Shown here: in pieces, positions 1 to 10,572 of the stretch
Numbering within the stretch: position 1 is the stretch's first letter
Layout of the letters: the number at the start of each line of letters is the position of its first letter
Assembly: GCF_027595985.1 (NCBI RefSeq)
Contig: NC_073302.1
Coordinates: 98,254,734-98,318,733 of the forward strand
Source of the DNA: Sorex araneus
Lineage: Eukaryota; Chordata; Mammalia; Eulipotyphla; Soricidae
DNA length: 64,000 bases
Reading direction: 5' to 3'
The notes under the pieces: generated by a model
Seen by the model: only the letters and a program-made list of their open reading frames with translations
What the model was told of the DNA's origin: nothing
Database searches by the model: none
Made by a program: the position numbers and the translations under genes

Positions 1-973
1 ATAAAAGAATGACTAAACATTAACATGAAAGAAGAATTAGAAATCGACTGAATGAAACTGAATGAAACTGACTGAATGAAACAAAGACAAAAAGATTCTC
101 TCTTTTAATATTGGAAAAAGAAATAGTTTTTAAAAATTCTTCTGATCCAAAAATATTCCTATTTTAATGTTTCTTAGCATTAATCATTTTATGATGAACA
201 GTGGGACTCATTTTAAATTTGATTCCTGACTGCTGCACAATCTTTCCAAAATATTTTATATATAAGCTTTGTTATCCCAAAATTTGCTAATAGGTTTTAG
301 GTTGATTTTAGTTTTGATTATTATAAATAATATTACTATGAAAATAATGGTGCAAAATTTTTTTTAGAATTGCTATTTTAGTAAACAAGTCTGTTTTATC
401 CTAAGTTTGTAAATCACATTTTATTATATACGAAGTTATCATGCAATTCAATTCTTAATCATCCTAAATTACTATACAAAATATAATTATTTTATTTGAA
501 TGTCTGAAGTGAAAATGATAGAAACTCACATGGAAGTTTTTGTATGTTATATAACATAAATTTCAGACACCAGATCTGTTCCTTTCTTGTAGTTGCATAA
601 GACCTAGGGTTTGCTTTGGACATATGAATCATGATGAATCACTAACAGAGTATCTTCCTTCCAGTTAATCAAAGAATAAAAAGGAAAATAAAAAATATAT
701 TTTTCTTCCTAAGGGAACTGGCTTCAAAGTACATGCATTACCTTATCTCAGGACTTGAGTCATGAGAAACAATCATCACTATTTGCTGAAAGATGTACTC
801 TCTCTTCCCATTGCACTACAAAATATATGAGCATATGCATAAGACAGAGTATTTTCAATGCAGTGAATAATTATAACTTATAAACTTTGAGGGGAAAATC
901 ATGCAAAAACTGTGTCTATAGCAATATTTTTATTTAAAATGGTAATAATTTTTAATTATGAAAAATTATTAAA
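1..973. other. AT-rich intronic sequence, nothing recognised
   Basis: The stretch is very AT-rich with many stops in all frames and no repeat that I can name. A short repeated motif (gaatgaaactgactgaatgaaac-like units) occurs near positions 45-85. It belongs to the TYR intron by position. Confidence 0.6.
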
Positions 974-2256
974 ATCAAACTACAAAACAATATTTAAATA
1001 AAAGAGGACATGAGGAAATGGAAATACATCTGCTGTTCATGGATTGAGAAGATTAATATTATCAAAAAAAATTAATATTATCAAAATGGTAATATTCTCC
1101 AAGCATTATATAGATTCAATGCAGTCCCCAAAAGATACTCATGTCATTTTAAAATATATATTGATAAAACACTCCTGGAATTTGTATAGAACCATATTCC
1201 TACTCCCCTGAATATCTGAAGAAATCCTTGGACAAAGAAGATGGGAGGCATGACTTTCCTCAACTTCAAACTGTAGTACAGTGTGGTAGTACTTAAAACA
1301 GCATGGTACTGGAATAAAGACAGGCCCTCATCTCAGTGGAATAGATTTGAATAACCTGAAGCAGACCCTCAAGTATGTGATCAGTAAATCTTTGATAAAG
1401 AGCAAAAAATATGAAGTGGAACAAGGTAAGCATAAGAGGCTTTCCTTGGGAATGGTGTTGGGAAAATTGATCAGCTACTTGCAAAAAAATTAACTCAGAC
1501 CTCTTTCTAATGCCAAAACATAAAGTAAAATAAAATAAAAATGATACCAATTAAAGATCTTGATACCAGACTTGAATCCATAAGGTACATAGAGGAAACA
1601 TAGGCAGAACTCTCCATCACATTAAAACTAAAGACATCTTCAAGAATAAAACATAAAACACCACTGAACAAGAAATTGGGAACAAAGATCATCAAATGGA
1701 ACTACACCAAATAAAGAAGATTCTGAATTTTAAAGGAAACAATCACCAGCATATAGAGAAAATTCTCAGAATGGGAAAAAAAATTGCCCAACACTCATCT
1801 GATACCAGGTTAATGTCTAAGAAATATAAGGTACTCATAGAACTTTACAGGAAAAATCATCCAACCCATCAAAAATTGGGGAGAAGAAATGAATAGAAAC
1901 TTTCTCAAAGAAGAAACAGAAATGGTCAATAGACACATGACAAAGCACTCTACATCACTAATAATCAGGGAGATGCAAATAAAAACAACAATGAGAGATC
2001 TCACACCACAGAGGTTAGCACACATCAAAGAGAACAAATAGTTCTGACATAAATGCAGAGAGGAGACTCTTATTCACTGCTAGTGGAAATGCGAATTGAT
2101 CCTGTCTTTCTGGAAAATAATATGGACATTCCTCAAAAGCCTAGACAATGAGCTTCCATATGACCCAGCAATACCACTCCTGCAGATACACCCCAACAGC
2201 CTAAAACACACAACAGAAAAGCCATCTGCACTCTTATGTTCATTCTAGTACTAGTC

Positions 2257-2888
2257 TGTATAAAAATAAAAAGAAAAGGCGCGGGCGAGGGAAGGGATGC
2301 CTCACCGCACGGAGCCAGGCACAGGGCCTAGGGCAGCAGCCGTCTCTCCCGCCACCCGAGTTCGGTAGCCTCCGGCCGCTTCCCCCACCCCGGGGAGGTT
2401 GATGGCGAAGATGTGGCAGGCGAAGGAAGGAACGGAGCCAAGATGGTTGGTCTCACTTGCAGTTTATTCCAATCTTCCCTCTATACACTCTCCGTCTTCT
2501 CTGCATTTTTACGCGCGCCCTACCTTCTCTCTGAACCCCCTTTTATTGATCATGGCCCTTCCAAAGGGCGCAATACATTGACGTCACCAAAGCACCGAAA
2601 GATCTTACAGGAAGGACATTGAGGCAACATAATTCTCTTGTATCTGCAGGCCCTTAATCTAGGCCCCCGGAAAGAAGATACAAAAGCAAAACCAAAGCCT
2701 TCTTTGGGCTGAAAGCACTGGGATTTACATTCCAAAGACTAGGCTGGGCCAGAGCCTGGAATCTACAAAGTCAAGTCAATTCTGGCTAGCACCTTAGATC
2801 CGGGTCAAAGATCAGCTAGGTTTTCAGTGACAAAAGATTTCTGTAACAAAACTCCAGAAGGCAGCTGGAAAAGGGAAATATTCCAACA
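2257..2888 (-). mobile_element. Solo LTR, family A, inserted in L1
   Basis: On the - strand the element begins TGTTGGAA and ends ATACA, and it is flanked by a perfect 6-bp target-site duplication (ctagtc on the + strand at 2251-2256 and 2889-2894). TG...CA ends, 632-bp length and no internal retroviral sequence make it a solo LTR. Class II (beta/ERVK-like) retroviruses typically make 6-bp duplications. Read on the - strand it carries a palindromic CRE (TGACGTCA, 2579-2586), a CAATAAAAGG TATA-like box about 40 bp further on, and AATAAA (2463-2468) in the probable R region. The 3' part (about 2278-2420) is very CpG-rich. The U3 half matches the LTR at 11513-12187. Confidence 0.9.
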
Positions 2889-3426
2889 CTAGTCACAGTA
2901 GCCAGAATCCAGAAACAACCGAAGTGCCTGAGAACAGATGACTGGATAAAGAAACTATGGCACTTCTACACAATGGAATATTGTGCCGCTGCTCAGAGAA
3001 AAAGAAGTCCATGAAATTGCTCATATGTGTATGGACATGGAGAGTGTCATGCTGAGTGTAATCAGAGGGACAGGGACAAACATAGAATGATTGATTTCAT
3101 TTGAGGGATTAAAAATGTAACAGAACCATGCCATGTGAATGGTACCCAAAGAGAAATAGAAACAAGGGCGAGGAAGATAGTCCCTGGTAGGAAGTTTCTC
3201 ACAGAAGGGGATAGGGAATGCAGTTAGAACAGAGAAGAGACCCACAATTACAATGATTGTTGGAAATTAACTCTCTGGATAAGAACTGAGTGCTGAAAGA
3301 AGGTAAAATGATATGCATAATACTCTTTCAGTGTTACAAATCACAGTGCCTTGGATTATCACTTGAATGAGTTCATTCAAGTGATACTCTTTCAGTATTA
3401 TAAACCACAGTGCCCAGAAGAAAACT

Positions 3427-3497
3427 GAGAGAGATAATGAGAAAGAGAGAGAGAGAATGAGAGAGAGACAGACAGAGAGAGACAGAGGGAGACAGAA
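3427..3497 (+). repeat. GA-rich simple repeat in L1 3'UTR
   Basis: This is an imperfect (GA)n/(GACA)n purine tract inside the L1 3'UTR. It is followed at about 3527-3560 by clustered G-runs with G-quadruplex potential, a layout seen again in the other L1 3'UTRs of the window. Confidence 0.8.
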
Positions 3498-3680
3498 TGT
3501 CTGCCATGAAGCACAGAGGCAGGCTTTGGGGGTGGGGAAAGGTGGGGAGGGGCAGGTGGAAGGGAAACGGCTGGGAAATGTGCACTGGTGAGAAGACATG
3601 TATGAATGAAACTCAATCATGAGCAGCTTTGTAACTGTGTATCATATGGTGAGTCAATTAACAATTTAATAAATAAATGG

Positions 3681-4197
3681 AATCATAGTTATGGCAAGAG
3701 AAATATGCAAGAAAGCCAAGGCATGTACCTCACTGGTGTTTGATCTCTGACACCAGATAGCTTTTGAGCAGCACCAGGTGCAGCCCCGGATATCCCCCAA
3801 GCATTTCTAGGATGACTGGTGCTTTCAGGTACCATAGGACAATGATGGCCACAGCCTCTGAGCCTCACTCCCAGTTGCCCTGACTGAACAGCCACCTGAG
3901 TACCCCCTATCCTGGAGTGCACTTGGGAGACCCCTCTTTACAAAGAAGAAAGTTACGGATATGGATTTGGCTCCAAATTATACTATTTTGTTAAACAGAT
4001 GAGAAAAAAAGAATTAAAGAGCTTGAAACAGTATCTATGAGAAAATTCTCATATATAATCTGATATTATAATAATTTCTAATTGTTTAAAGATATAATCA
4101 GAGTAAATAGCAGAAAGTGTCGCAAGTAGTTGATGAGAAATAGGAGTAAGGAGAGATATATGTGTTTGGAGTAAGGGAATTTTATATTTCTTCTTAT
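3681..4197. other. Unresolved intronic sequence
   Basis: No clear gene or repeat. Positions 3700-3790 vaguely resemble a decayed tRNA-SINE (a TTTGATCTCTGACACC stretch like a degraded B-box region), but the similarity is too weak to call. The remainder, 3950-4197, is AT-rich. Confidence 0.5.
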
Positions 4198-4211
4198 AAA
4201 TATCTTTAATA

Positions 4212-4391
4212 GGGGCCGGAGCGATAGCACAGCAGGTAGGGTGTTTGCCTTGCATGCGGCCGACCCGGGTTCGATCCCCGGCATCCCATATGGTCCCCCG
4301 AAGCACTGCCAGGAGTAATTCCTGAGTGCAAAGCCAGGAGTAACCCCTGAGCATCGCTGAGTGTGACCCAAAAAGCAAAAAATAAATAAAT
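4212..4391 (+). mobile_element. SOR-type tRNA SINE (A-rich tail)
   Basis: A tRNA-derived head is visible, with an A-box-like stretch (about 4223-4240) and a B box GGTTCGATCCC (about 4269-4279). A unique body follows that ends GTGACCCAAAAAGC and an A-rich (AAAT)n tail. A perfect 14-bp target-site duplication (aaatatctttaata) flanks it at 4198-4211 and 4392-4405. An A-rich tail with a long duplication indicates L1-machinery mobilisation. This is one of the best-preserved copies and serves as the local reference. Confidence 0.95.
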
Positions 4392-4536
4392 AAATATCTT
4401 TAATATATTCAAATCTACATAGAAAACATCTACTATGATCTTTTATATTCTGTGTTTACAGAGTAACTATATGCAGATATTAATATACTTTTTTACTCAA
4501 ATATTACATAATTTACTAGTCACCATAATTATATTT

Positions 4537-5054
4537 TTATTATTATTTTTTATTGAATCACCATGTGGAAAGTTAGAGCTTTCAGGCTTAAGTCTCAGTT
4601 ATACAATGCTCAAACACCCATCCCTTCACCAGTGAACATATTCCACCACTAGGAACCTCCCCCCACCCTCCTACCCCTCTCCTGTGTAGCTGATAAATTT
4701 CACTTTACTTTTCTCTTTACTTTGGTTACATTCAATATTTCAACAAAAAACTCACTATTATTGTTTGGAGTTCCCCCCTCCCAAAGTCAGACTTGTTGAA
4801 AAGCAAGCATTTGATAATTTGTTTTATATTGCTGACAATTAAGAGATATGAGGTCACGCGGTTTTGGATTTCTGTATTTTAGTAACTAAGTCCAGAGAAA
4901 TTTCTGCCAGAAATTGCATCATTGCAAGCACGTAGTCATCATAAAATGGCAGCCGGGGCTCAGTTCACAGTCTAACGATGTTTCTGCAAGAAGCTACTGG
5001 TGCCCAAAGTAGTTTAGCTGGCCTCAGGGGCCATGGTTGTGCAGCAGCGGAGAG
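4537..5054 (-). mobile_element. L1 3'UTR insertion, 5'-truncated
   Basis: The sequence is the reverse complement of an L1 3'UTR (compare 25222-25690), with the A-rich tail at the left end. A perfect 13-bp target-site duplication (cataattatattt) flanks it at 4524-4536 and 5055-5067. Only the 3'UTR was copied, so the insertion is severely 5'-truncated and non-coding. Confidence 0.93.
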
Positions 5055-5067
5055 CATAATTATATTT

Positions 5068-5492
5068 ATGAACTTTAAAAAAATTTTTCCTTAGCTGCCA
5101 TTTGCCTAAAATATGTATTCATGAGAAGCATATTACTTTTGAACATTTTAAATTAACAGGTGCGTAGTACATTTTTATCTATTTTCAACAGTGCTTTTTT
5201 AAAAAATATATTATTTGATCTCATATTTATAATGTATGCAAGCATAGTTTATTGTTTCAGGTAATGTTTAGTAATGGCTTTTGTAATTTATAAAAAACAA
5301 ATGATTCTAGGGGCAGAAAGGTCCCCTGGGGACTCAGAGCCAGGACAGTCTTTCTGCACAATGGCATTTGCAGATGTGCTTAAAAACAGTAATAATTACC
5401 AGAATGTTAGAGGCTAAGTTATTTCCTTGCTTGGAGCTATTTAAAAATACACTAATTCAAGTATGTTCCTTCAAATTCTAAAATGTCTTAAG
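5068..5492. other. AT-rich intronic sequence
   Basis: No gene or clear repeat was recognised. A short GC-richer patch at 5293-5370 does not match the SINEs of this window. Confidence 0.5.
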
Positions 5493-5654
5493 GCGGGGAC
5501 AAAAGAAATAGTGCACAGGTAAGGTACTTGCTTTGCATACAGCTGAGCCGGGCACGAGTCCTGGCAGAGTGGATGGCCCCCTGAGAAGCACCAGAAGTGA
5601 TTCCAGAGCACAGAGCCATGAGTAACCCTGGTCACTGCCAGGTGTGGCAAAACA
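5493..5654 (+). mobile_element. Diverged SOR-type SINE
   Basis: The order of recognisable SOR blocks is kept: a head with AATAGTGCACAGGTAAGG, the TTGCTTTGCATAC block, GCCCCCTGAGAAGCACCAG, a SOR mid-body and a CAGGTGTGGCAAAAC end. Substitutions throughout mark it as much older than the copy at 4212. Confidence 0.75.
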
Positions 5655-5892
5655 TCCCCTTTCCTTGTGAAAACTGGAAAGCTTTGAGCTCTATGAATAT
5701 AGATGTTATTCTCCTGTTCTGATGGTTCTGAGAAACCTTTAAGAAGAGGGCAAGAGGGAAAGTGGCGACACGGGCAAAGGAAAGTAGACACAATTGACAG
5801 GAATTGGTATTGGAAATTGTACACCTAAATAAATCAATCATGAACAGCTTTGTGACTCTGTTAGCTGTAGTGATTCAATAATAAAATGAAAT
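5655..5892 (+). mobile_element. L1 3'UTR remnant
   Basis: A purine-rich stretch leads to the typical L1 3' terminus of this genome (ATCATGAACAGCTTTGTGAC..., GTGATTCAATAATAAAAT). The SINE at 5493-5654 abuts its left side. It is non-coding. Confidence 0.7.
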
Positions 5893-6436
5893 AAATTAGT
5901 GATCTTATGTTAGCATTCAGTCTTTTAATTGTCAAATACTGTATTGTTTTGATTATTGGTATAGCAATATTCTGGAGATCATCAGAATTATTTTAAGTTC
6001 AAGAGAATAATCAGTGAAAATAATTACTGTGGATTCAGACTATCTATGAGACACTGTAACTTACATGTCAGAGGCTATTTTGAGCAGCTTTTCTCATGGG
6101 GCACATATGGCTCCCTTTGTGCTTTCAGGACATTCCAAGAGGCCACAGGTGAAAATCACATAAATTGGAGGCTACATCACAGATTGTGGGCAACCGCTGG
6201 TGGGGAGGAATAGCATCCCAGGAGCAAACCAAGCTCCAAGGAGGCCCAGAGCATCATCAGGTGTAACCCAACAAGACAAGACAATAAACCCAAAACAGGG
6301 TGCCAGAATAAAAGAAAATCTGACAAACACGGGTATAGAAACTTTAAAACATTCCAAAAATGGATATGATTGACTACCTTTTTTTATGAAAACCCTTAAG
6401 TTTAGTTTTGTGGGTTTTTTAAAGCTTTTATTTTTT
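5893..6436. other. Unresolved intronic sequence
   Basis: Mostly AT-rich unique sequence. Positions 6195-6290 carry a weak SOR-tail-like stretch (GCATCCCAGGAGCAAACC ... CAGGTGTAACCC), possibly a decayed SINE fragment, which I do not call firmly. Confidence 0.45.
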
Positions 6437-6621
6437 AATTTTTAATTTTTATTTTTGGATCACACCCAGAGATGCTCAAGGGTTACTCCTGGCTCTGCAC
6501 CCAGGAATTACAGAATTACTCCTGGCGGTGCTCAGGGAACCATTTGGGATGCCAGGTATGAACCCGAGTCGACTGCATACAAGGCAAATGCACTACCCGC
6601 TGTGCTATCACTCCTGCCCCG
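6437..6621 (-). mobile_element. SOR-type SINE in TYR last intron
   Basis: Reverse complement of SOR. The polyA end is at the left (T-rich, about 6437-6456), then GGATCACACCCAGAGATGC, the body, and the head ending near 6620. It is moderately diverged, with a small duplication (CAGGAATTACAGAATTAC). It lies about 160 bp upstream of the TYR terminal exon, antisense to the gene. Confidence 0.9.
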
Positions 6622-6780
6622 GGTTTAGCTTTATTAACTGTAATTTTCCCAAGTCCTTATAGTTAGTATACAGCACACTGACAACTTCAGTATCTGATTC
6701 CAAAGCACCGTGTTAAGCTGATGATGGTGCTGATGCTACCGCTGGTGACAGTGAAAGTAGTGGATGTCTTTCTATTTCAG

Positions 6781-7007
6781 ATCCAGACACGTTTCAAGAT
6801 TACATCCAACCGTACCTGGAGCAAGCTCGTCGCATCTGGCCGTGGCTCCTTGGGGCGGCTGGGGTGGGGGCTGTCCTGGCCGCTGCACTGGGGGGGCTCT
6901 CGTGCCTCTTCTGTCACCCTAAGAGGAGGAAGCTCCCTGCGGAACAGCAACCTCTCCTCATGGAAAAGGGGGATGACCACCACGTGTTCTATCAAAGCCG
7001 CTTGTAA
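6781..7007 (+). CDS. TYR: Tyrosinase, terminal coding exon (exon 5)
   Basis: Tyrosinase is the copper monooxygenase that starts melanin synthesis in melanosomes. This last exon starts in phase 1 after a CAG acceptor (split Asp codon) and reads 74 whole codons to TAA at 7005-7007. It encodes the end of the lumenal region ([19 protein letters not shown]), one transmembrane helix ([20 protein letters not shown]), a basic stop-transfer segment (HPKRRK) and a short cytosolic tail. The tail keeps the acidic-dileucine melanosome-sorting signal (EQQPLLMEK) and ends FYQSRL. The copper-binding catalytic domain is in exons upstream of the window. The frame is open and splice-competent, so the gene appears functional here. 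An open frame from 6721 in another phase is a shadow. Confidence 0.97.
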
Positions 7008-7420
7008 GAGTCCTTAATAAAGAGCTTTTAGAATGAGCCTGAAAGCCTGTCCTCAAGTGATGTACAAGTCCCACGAGGGGATCCTGATAGAAATCTCTGG
7101 TCTTGGCCTACGAAGACCACCGTCAGCTCGAAGTTCAATTCACCACTGAGGTCAGTTCACCATCCAGTTCAAAGTGCACCACCCGCCAGTTTGCACACAA
7201 CACACCTTGGTTCTTTGCTGTTCTTGCTTCCTCGCTCACTGTTTTCCTCAAGCATGTTTCCCATGAGACCATGCCACTCAGTAATGAGTAACTGCTACTT
7301 GTATCAATTAAAATCTCTCAGAAAATGTTAGAATCATTATCGTGTCCCCTAATTTTAATGGTTTGTTTCTCATCCTTTGTATCTCCTCTTTGATATTAAT
7401 AAAAGAGTAACAAATTATAG
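7008..7420 (+). other. TYR: TYR 3'UTR
   Basis: The sequence follows the TYR stop codon and contains no recognisable repeat. One AATAAA lies only about 8 nt after the stop (7015-7020) and would leave almost no UTR. A second AATAAA at 7398-7403 gives a 3'UTR of about 410 nt, near the length I recall for human TYR. The end point is inferred, not observed. Confidence 0.7.
7398..7403 (+). promoter_or_regulatory. TYR: Probable TYR polyadenylation signal
   Basis: A canonical AATAAA in TATTAATAAAAGAG, about 390 nt after the stop, with a T-rich stretch downstream (7440-7455). It is preferred over the AATAAA at 7015 because the latter is almost adjacent to the stop codon. Confidence 0.65.
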
Positions 7421-8035
7421 ACTCTTGACTGAACTTGACACATTTTAGTTTTTCTCAGAAAGGTAATGTATCTATTCCTGCTCAAGTATATGTTACAGAT
7501 TTCAAGTTAGGACATATTTCAACTCTTTCCTACTATAGTCCTGAATATTCATTCGGAAGTAATTATGAACAAGACCTCTCTCTATTAAAATACAACTAGA
7601 TGCCTGTCTCAAGATATGTCCATAAAATGTGTTCATATGATATTATGAAAATAACTTTTTGCCCTCCAAGAAAAACATTATTTTACTAAAGTACCTCTAA
7701 GATGAAGCAAAACATTTGCAGGTTGAGAATAATTCATTGAATATCATTTTCTGTACACTTATAATGTTTTTTTTAGCTATTAAGATCATAAATTGGATGC
7801 TAATATAATCCTACTATTTGAAATTTTGGGTCCAGTTGAATTTTTTTCCCAAAATTTTAATATATCAAATTGCTGTGATTTACAGAGCAGAGTTATTCAT
7901 ACCTGGGTTTTAGACATGCCACGTTCCATCACTGACCCCTCCCTTCAACTTCCCTTAACAGTATTCCCAGGGGCCCTCTTTGACTCACACCCTGGTGTTG
8001 TTTGAATCTATTTTCACTTGGTACTCTTTGGCCAT
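7421..8035. other. Intergenic, AT-rich, nothing recognised
   Basis: Unique AT-rich sequence just downstream of TYR with no repeat or convincing reading frame. Confidence 0.5.
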
Positions 8036-8288
8036 ATTGGAGCGATAGCATAGCGGGACTGGAGTAGGGCATTTGTCTTGCATATGGCCTACTCAGGTTG
8101 ATTCCTCCATCCCTTTCGGAGAGCCTGGTAAGCTACTGAGAGTATCCCGTCCGCATGGCAGAGCCTGGCAAGCTACCCATGGCGTATTCGATATGCTAAA
8201 AACAGTAACAACAAGCCTCACAATGGAGATGTTACTGGTGCCCGCTAGAGCAAATCGATGAACAATGGGATGACAGTGCTACAGTGCA
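8036..8288 (+). mobile_element. tRNA-headed SINE with RTE-type tail
   Basis: The 5' part resembles the SOR head (GGAGCGATAGCATAGCGGG, B-box region near 8090). From about 8105 the body differs from SOR: a repeated GAGCCTGG(C/T)AAGCTAC module, then CCAAAAACAGTAACAACAAG-like sequence. The tail (about 8231-8288) ends ATGACAGTGCTACAGTGC instead of polyA. That tail matches the 3' end of the RTE LINE at 12435-12505, which implies mobilisation by RTE rather than L1. No clear target-site duplication was found. Confidence 0.88.
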
Positions 8289-8900
8289 ACTTTTTGGTCC
8301 TCTTGAATCAGTCTACCATCCAAGAGTGAGTAAGTTCTCAGCTATAAATCCCCTCATCATTTTTCTTCCTTTTCATTCTTTTCATCTCTTTGTAATCGTG
8401 TCATTAGGAGATTATTCCTCTTGCTTTATTCCATTAATTACCATGTATTCTTTTCAATTCTCTGATTTTCTTCTCTTTTGTCAGTTCCCTATCAATGCTG
8501 GCTTGTATTTTGTCTTCAAGTTTATCTATATTGTTCTCTACTTGTGCAATTCTGCTATTGTGGCTTCTATTGTGGCTTCTATTGTGTTCTTTAATTTCTT
8601 CAATTCATTTTGTATAAATGCACTGAATCAATTATTCTTTGAGTTGACTGAATTTCTTATCTGTTTATTACTTAATTTCACTGGCTTGCTTAATTTCCAT
8701 TGATAGTGTAATGAATATTGAGTTCAAGTCCTCCTCAACCATCCTGTAGCATTTTAATGGACTTGAGGATTTGCCCGGGTCTCTATCTCTGTCTGATATA
8801 GTTGGATTCCTTAGTTTCTCCATTGTTCTTTGAGTTTTATATGGGTTCATTTTGGAGCTTGAGAATTCCAGCTACTTGTCACAGGGGGAGGTTGGACCCA
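8289..8900 (-). mobile_element. L1 ORF1-like relic
   Basis: On the - strand this reads as a degraded coiled-coil, charged-residue-rich sequence typical of L1 (or HAL1-like) ORF1, including ERDRDPGKSS-like and ENNIDKLEDKIQ-like segments with stops between them. A 12-bp unit (attgtggcttct) is tandemly duplicated at 8557-8582. The long + strand open frame here is simply the antisense of this T-rich relic. Confidence 0.55.
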
Positions 8901-9639
8901 AATTTCCAGTTACTTAAAAACTGATCTGATCAATTTATACCAGAGGGGTACTGGTACTATCTATGTTGTAATCATTTCTATACTATGTATTGCTGTTAGC
9001 GTATGACTAGGAGGTTTATCAACTAGTTGCTTTATTTTGTTGACTGAGATAAACTACTGTGTATAGTCAGTGAACTATGGCTCTTGCATTCCACTGGTTT
9101 CAATATGATGTATGTTCAGTAATAATCTACTGAGGACACTAACATGTCAGTGTAGTTCTGCAGTTGGAGAATTAGACTGATGTAAAATAGAGTGACCCCT
9201 AATCTAGGAAGCAGTGAAAAGAGCCTCTTAGGACACCAAGCTCAAAACTTTCGGAGCCTGGCTGTGGCAAGTTCTTTTGAATTTCTAAAAATAGGGCAAA
9301 TTAATTTTTTTTTTCTTTTAAAGAAGCCTCTGTTCTCTGCTTAATAAATTCTTCTCCCTCATATAATTACTTTAAATCAAAAACAATAAGTAATTGAAAT
9401 TGCATGTATATTATAACTATGTGTAGCACAAAAGGCCAGTATCAGTGAGGGTGGCGGTTATATGGAATATATTTTTAAAAAGTGATCTAATAATCAGAGT
9501 TTTCCAAAACCAAAATGTGTATCCTTGGAAATTTCCACTTATAGGATGAACTGCTAATTTGACTTGATTCTTATAAATAAAGTTCAATTATTGAGTCTAC
9601 AGTCATACCAATTTAAGTATTTGTATATACTCTCGAGCT
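8901..9639. other. Intergenic, nothing recognised
   Basis: AT-rich sequence with no confident repeat or gene. It precedes the truncated start of the RTE element. Confidence 0.5.
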
Positions 9640-10077
9640 CAATCCCCAATGTAGTTTGTCATGAGCCTCAGGCAATCACAATAACATCCAAGCTCGAAAA
9701 GTTGTGCAGAGAAGTGATAAAGGAAGACCTCAAAGAGAGAAAAGCAGCAGTGGTTACTGATGTGGCAGAAACTGGGAAAAGTATTCGCAACGCTCACCTT
9801 TCCTTTATAAACTACAAGACCAAGATGACTGCCCTCAAACATCCTGATGGATCTATCACCTTCTCCAGAAGGATAATGGAGAGGATTATTCACAACTTCT
9901 ACTTGGATCTCTTTGACAGCCACATCCACCTGCCCACATACCAAATTTCGCAGGATGGATATGTTGTTCCCAACATCCTCTCTTCCAAAGTTTGACAAGC
10001 CATTTCACCAGTAAAGACAGATACAGCACCCAGTCCAGACAAGGTCAGACCCAAACACCCAAAAAATCTGCTGCCAG

Positions 10078-10254
10078 GGGGCTGGAGTGATAGCACAGCG
10101 GGTAGGGCGTTTGCCTTGAACGCAGCCGACCCGGGTTCGAATCCCAGCATCCCATATGGTCCCCTGAGCACCGCCAGGGGTGATTCCTGAGTGCATGAGA
10201 CAGGAGTGATCCCTGTGCATCACCGGGTGTGACCCAAAAAGCAAAAAAAAAAAA
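10078..10254 (+). mobile_element. SOR-type SINE inside the RTE relic
   Basis: A well-preserved SOR copy: A-box-like head, B box GGGTTCGAATCCC, a body ending GTGACCCAAAAAGC and a homopolymer A tail. The RTE sequence resumes after it, and imperfect flanking repeats (aaatctgctgccag on the left, gaatctgccgccag on the right) look like a target-site duplication with later changes. It therefore landed after the RTE copy and is younger. Confidence 0.93.
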
Positions 10255-10572
10255 GAATCTGCCGCCAGTACTTGTCAATACACTGGCTCGGCTCTTGACA
10301 TGCTACCTGTCCCTATGCAAGGTTGTGTCCCAATGGAAAACCAGCAGGACCATTCTGTTATACAAGAAGGGAGACATTCATGACATTGGAAACTATCACC
10401 CAATCTGTTGGGTCTGTTGTCCGTTGTCTACAAGTTGTTCACTCGAGTCATCCTGAATAGAATAGGCAGAACACTAGACGAATGACAATCATGCGAGCAA
10501 GCCAGGTTCCGAAAAGGATTCTGCATGATCGACCATATCCACACAGTGACCAAGCTCATCGAAGTTTTATGA

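Larger units (their letters stand above)
974..3680 (+). mobile_element. L1 fragment: ORF2 3' part plus 3'UTR, split by an LTR
   Basis: The sequence is colinear with the distal third of ORF2 of the near-full-length L1 at 19745-25690 (compare 974-1300 with 23745-24110), then continues into the ORF2 C-terminal region and the purine-rich L1 3'UTR, ending in an A/T-rich tail near 3680. The frame is broken by many stops and frameshifts, so it is a pseudogene copy. A solo LTR at 2257-2888 splits it. A local duplication of an AT-rich 17-mer occurs near 1052-1085. No target-site duplication was identified. Confidence 0.88.
1..6780 (+). other. TYR: TYR last intron (3' part)
   Basis: This is the part of the final tyrosinase intron that lies in the window; it ends in a good acceptor (pyrimidine-rich tract then CAG at 6771-6780) directly before the recognisable last exon. 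It holds no other host exon that I can see. The first 970 bases are AT-rich with no recognisable repeat. The rest is mostly L1 and SINE insertions described separately. The upstream exon is outside the window, so the full intron length is unknown. Confidence 0.85.

Noticed and set aside
2278-2420. CpG-rich block considered as a CpG-island promoter of a host gene
   Set aside because: It is the 3' part of a solo LTR with exact ends and target-site duplication.
3267-3620. Several 70-117-codon Ser/Leu-rich frames on the - strand
   Set aside because: They arise from the (GA)n tract and purine-rich L1 3'UTR read in antisense; low complexity and no domain.
4212-4391. tRNA gene predictions in SINE heads
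   Set aside because: A and B boxes are present, but the heads lack a full cloverleaf and are fused to SINE bodies; they are tRNA-derived promoters, not tRNA genes.
6721-7017. A 98-codon + strand open frame over the TYR exon
   Set aside because: It runs in a different phase from the exon frame that matches tyrosinase and starts within the intron; it is a shadow frame.
8284-8703. A 139-codon hydrophobic open frame that looks like a membrane protein
   Set aside because: It is the antisense of an A-rich L1 ORF1-like relic; poly-T-rich DNA yields Phe/Leu/Ile-rich frames.
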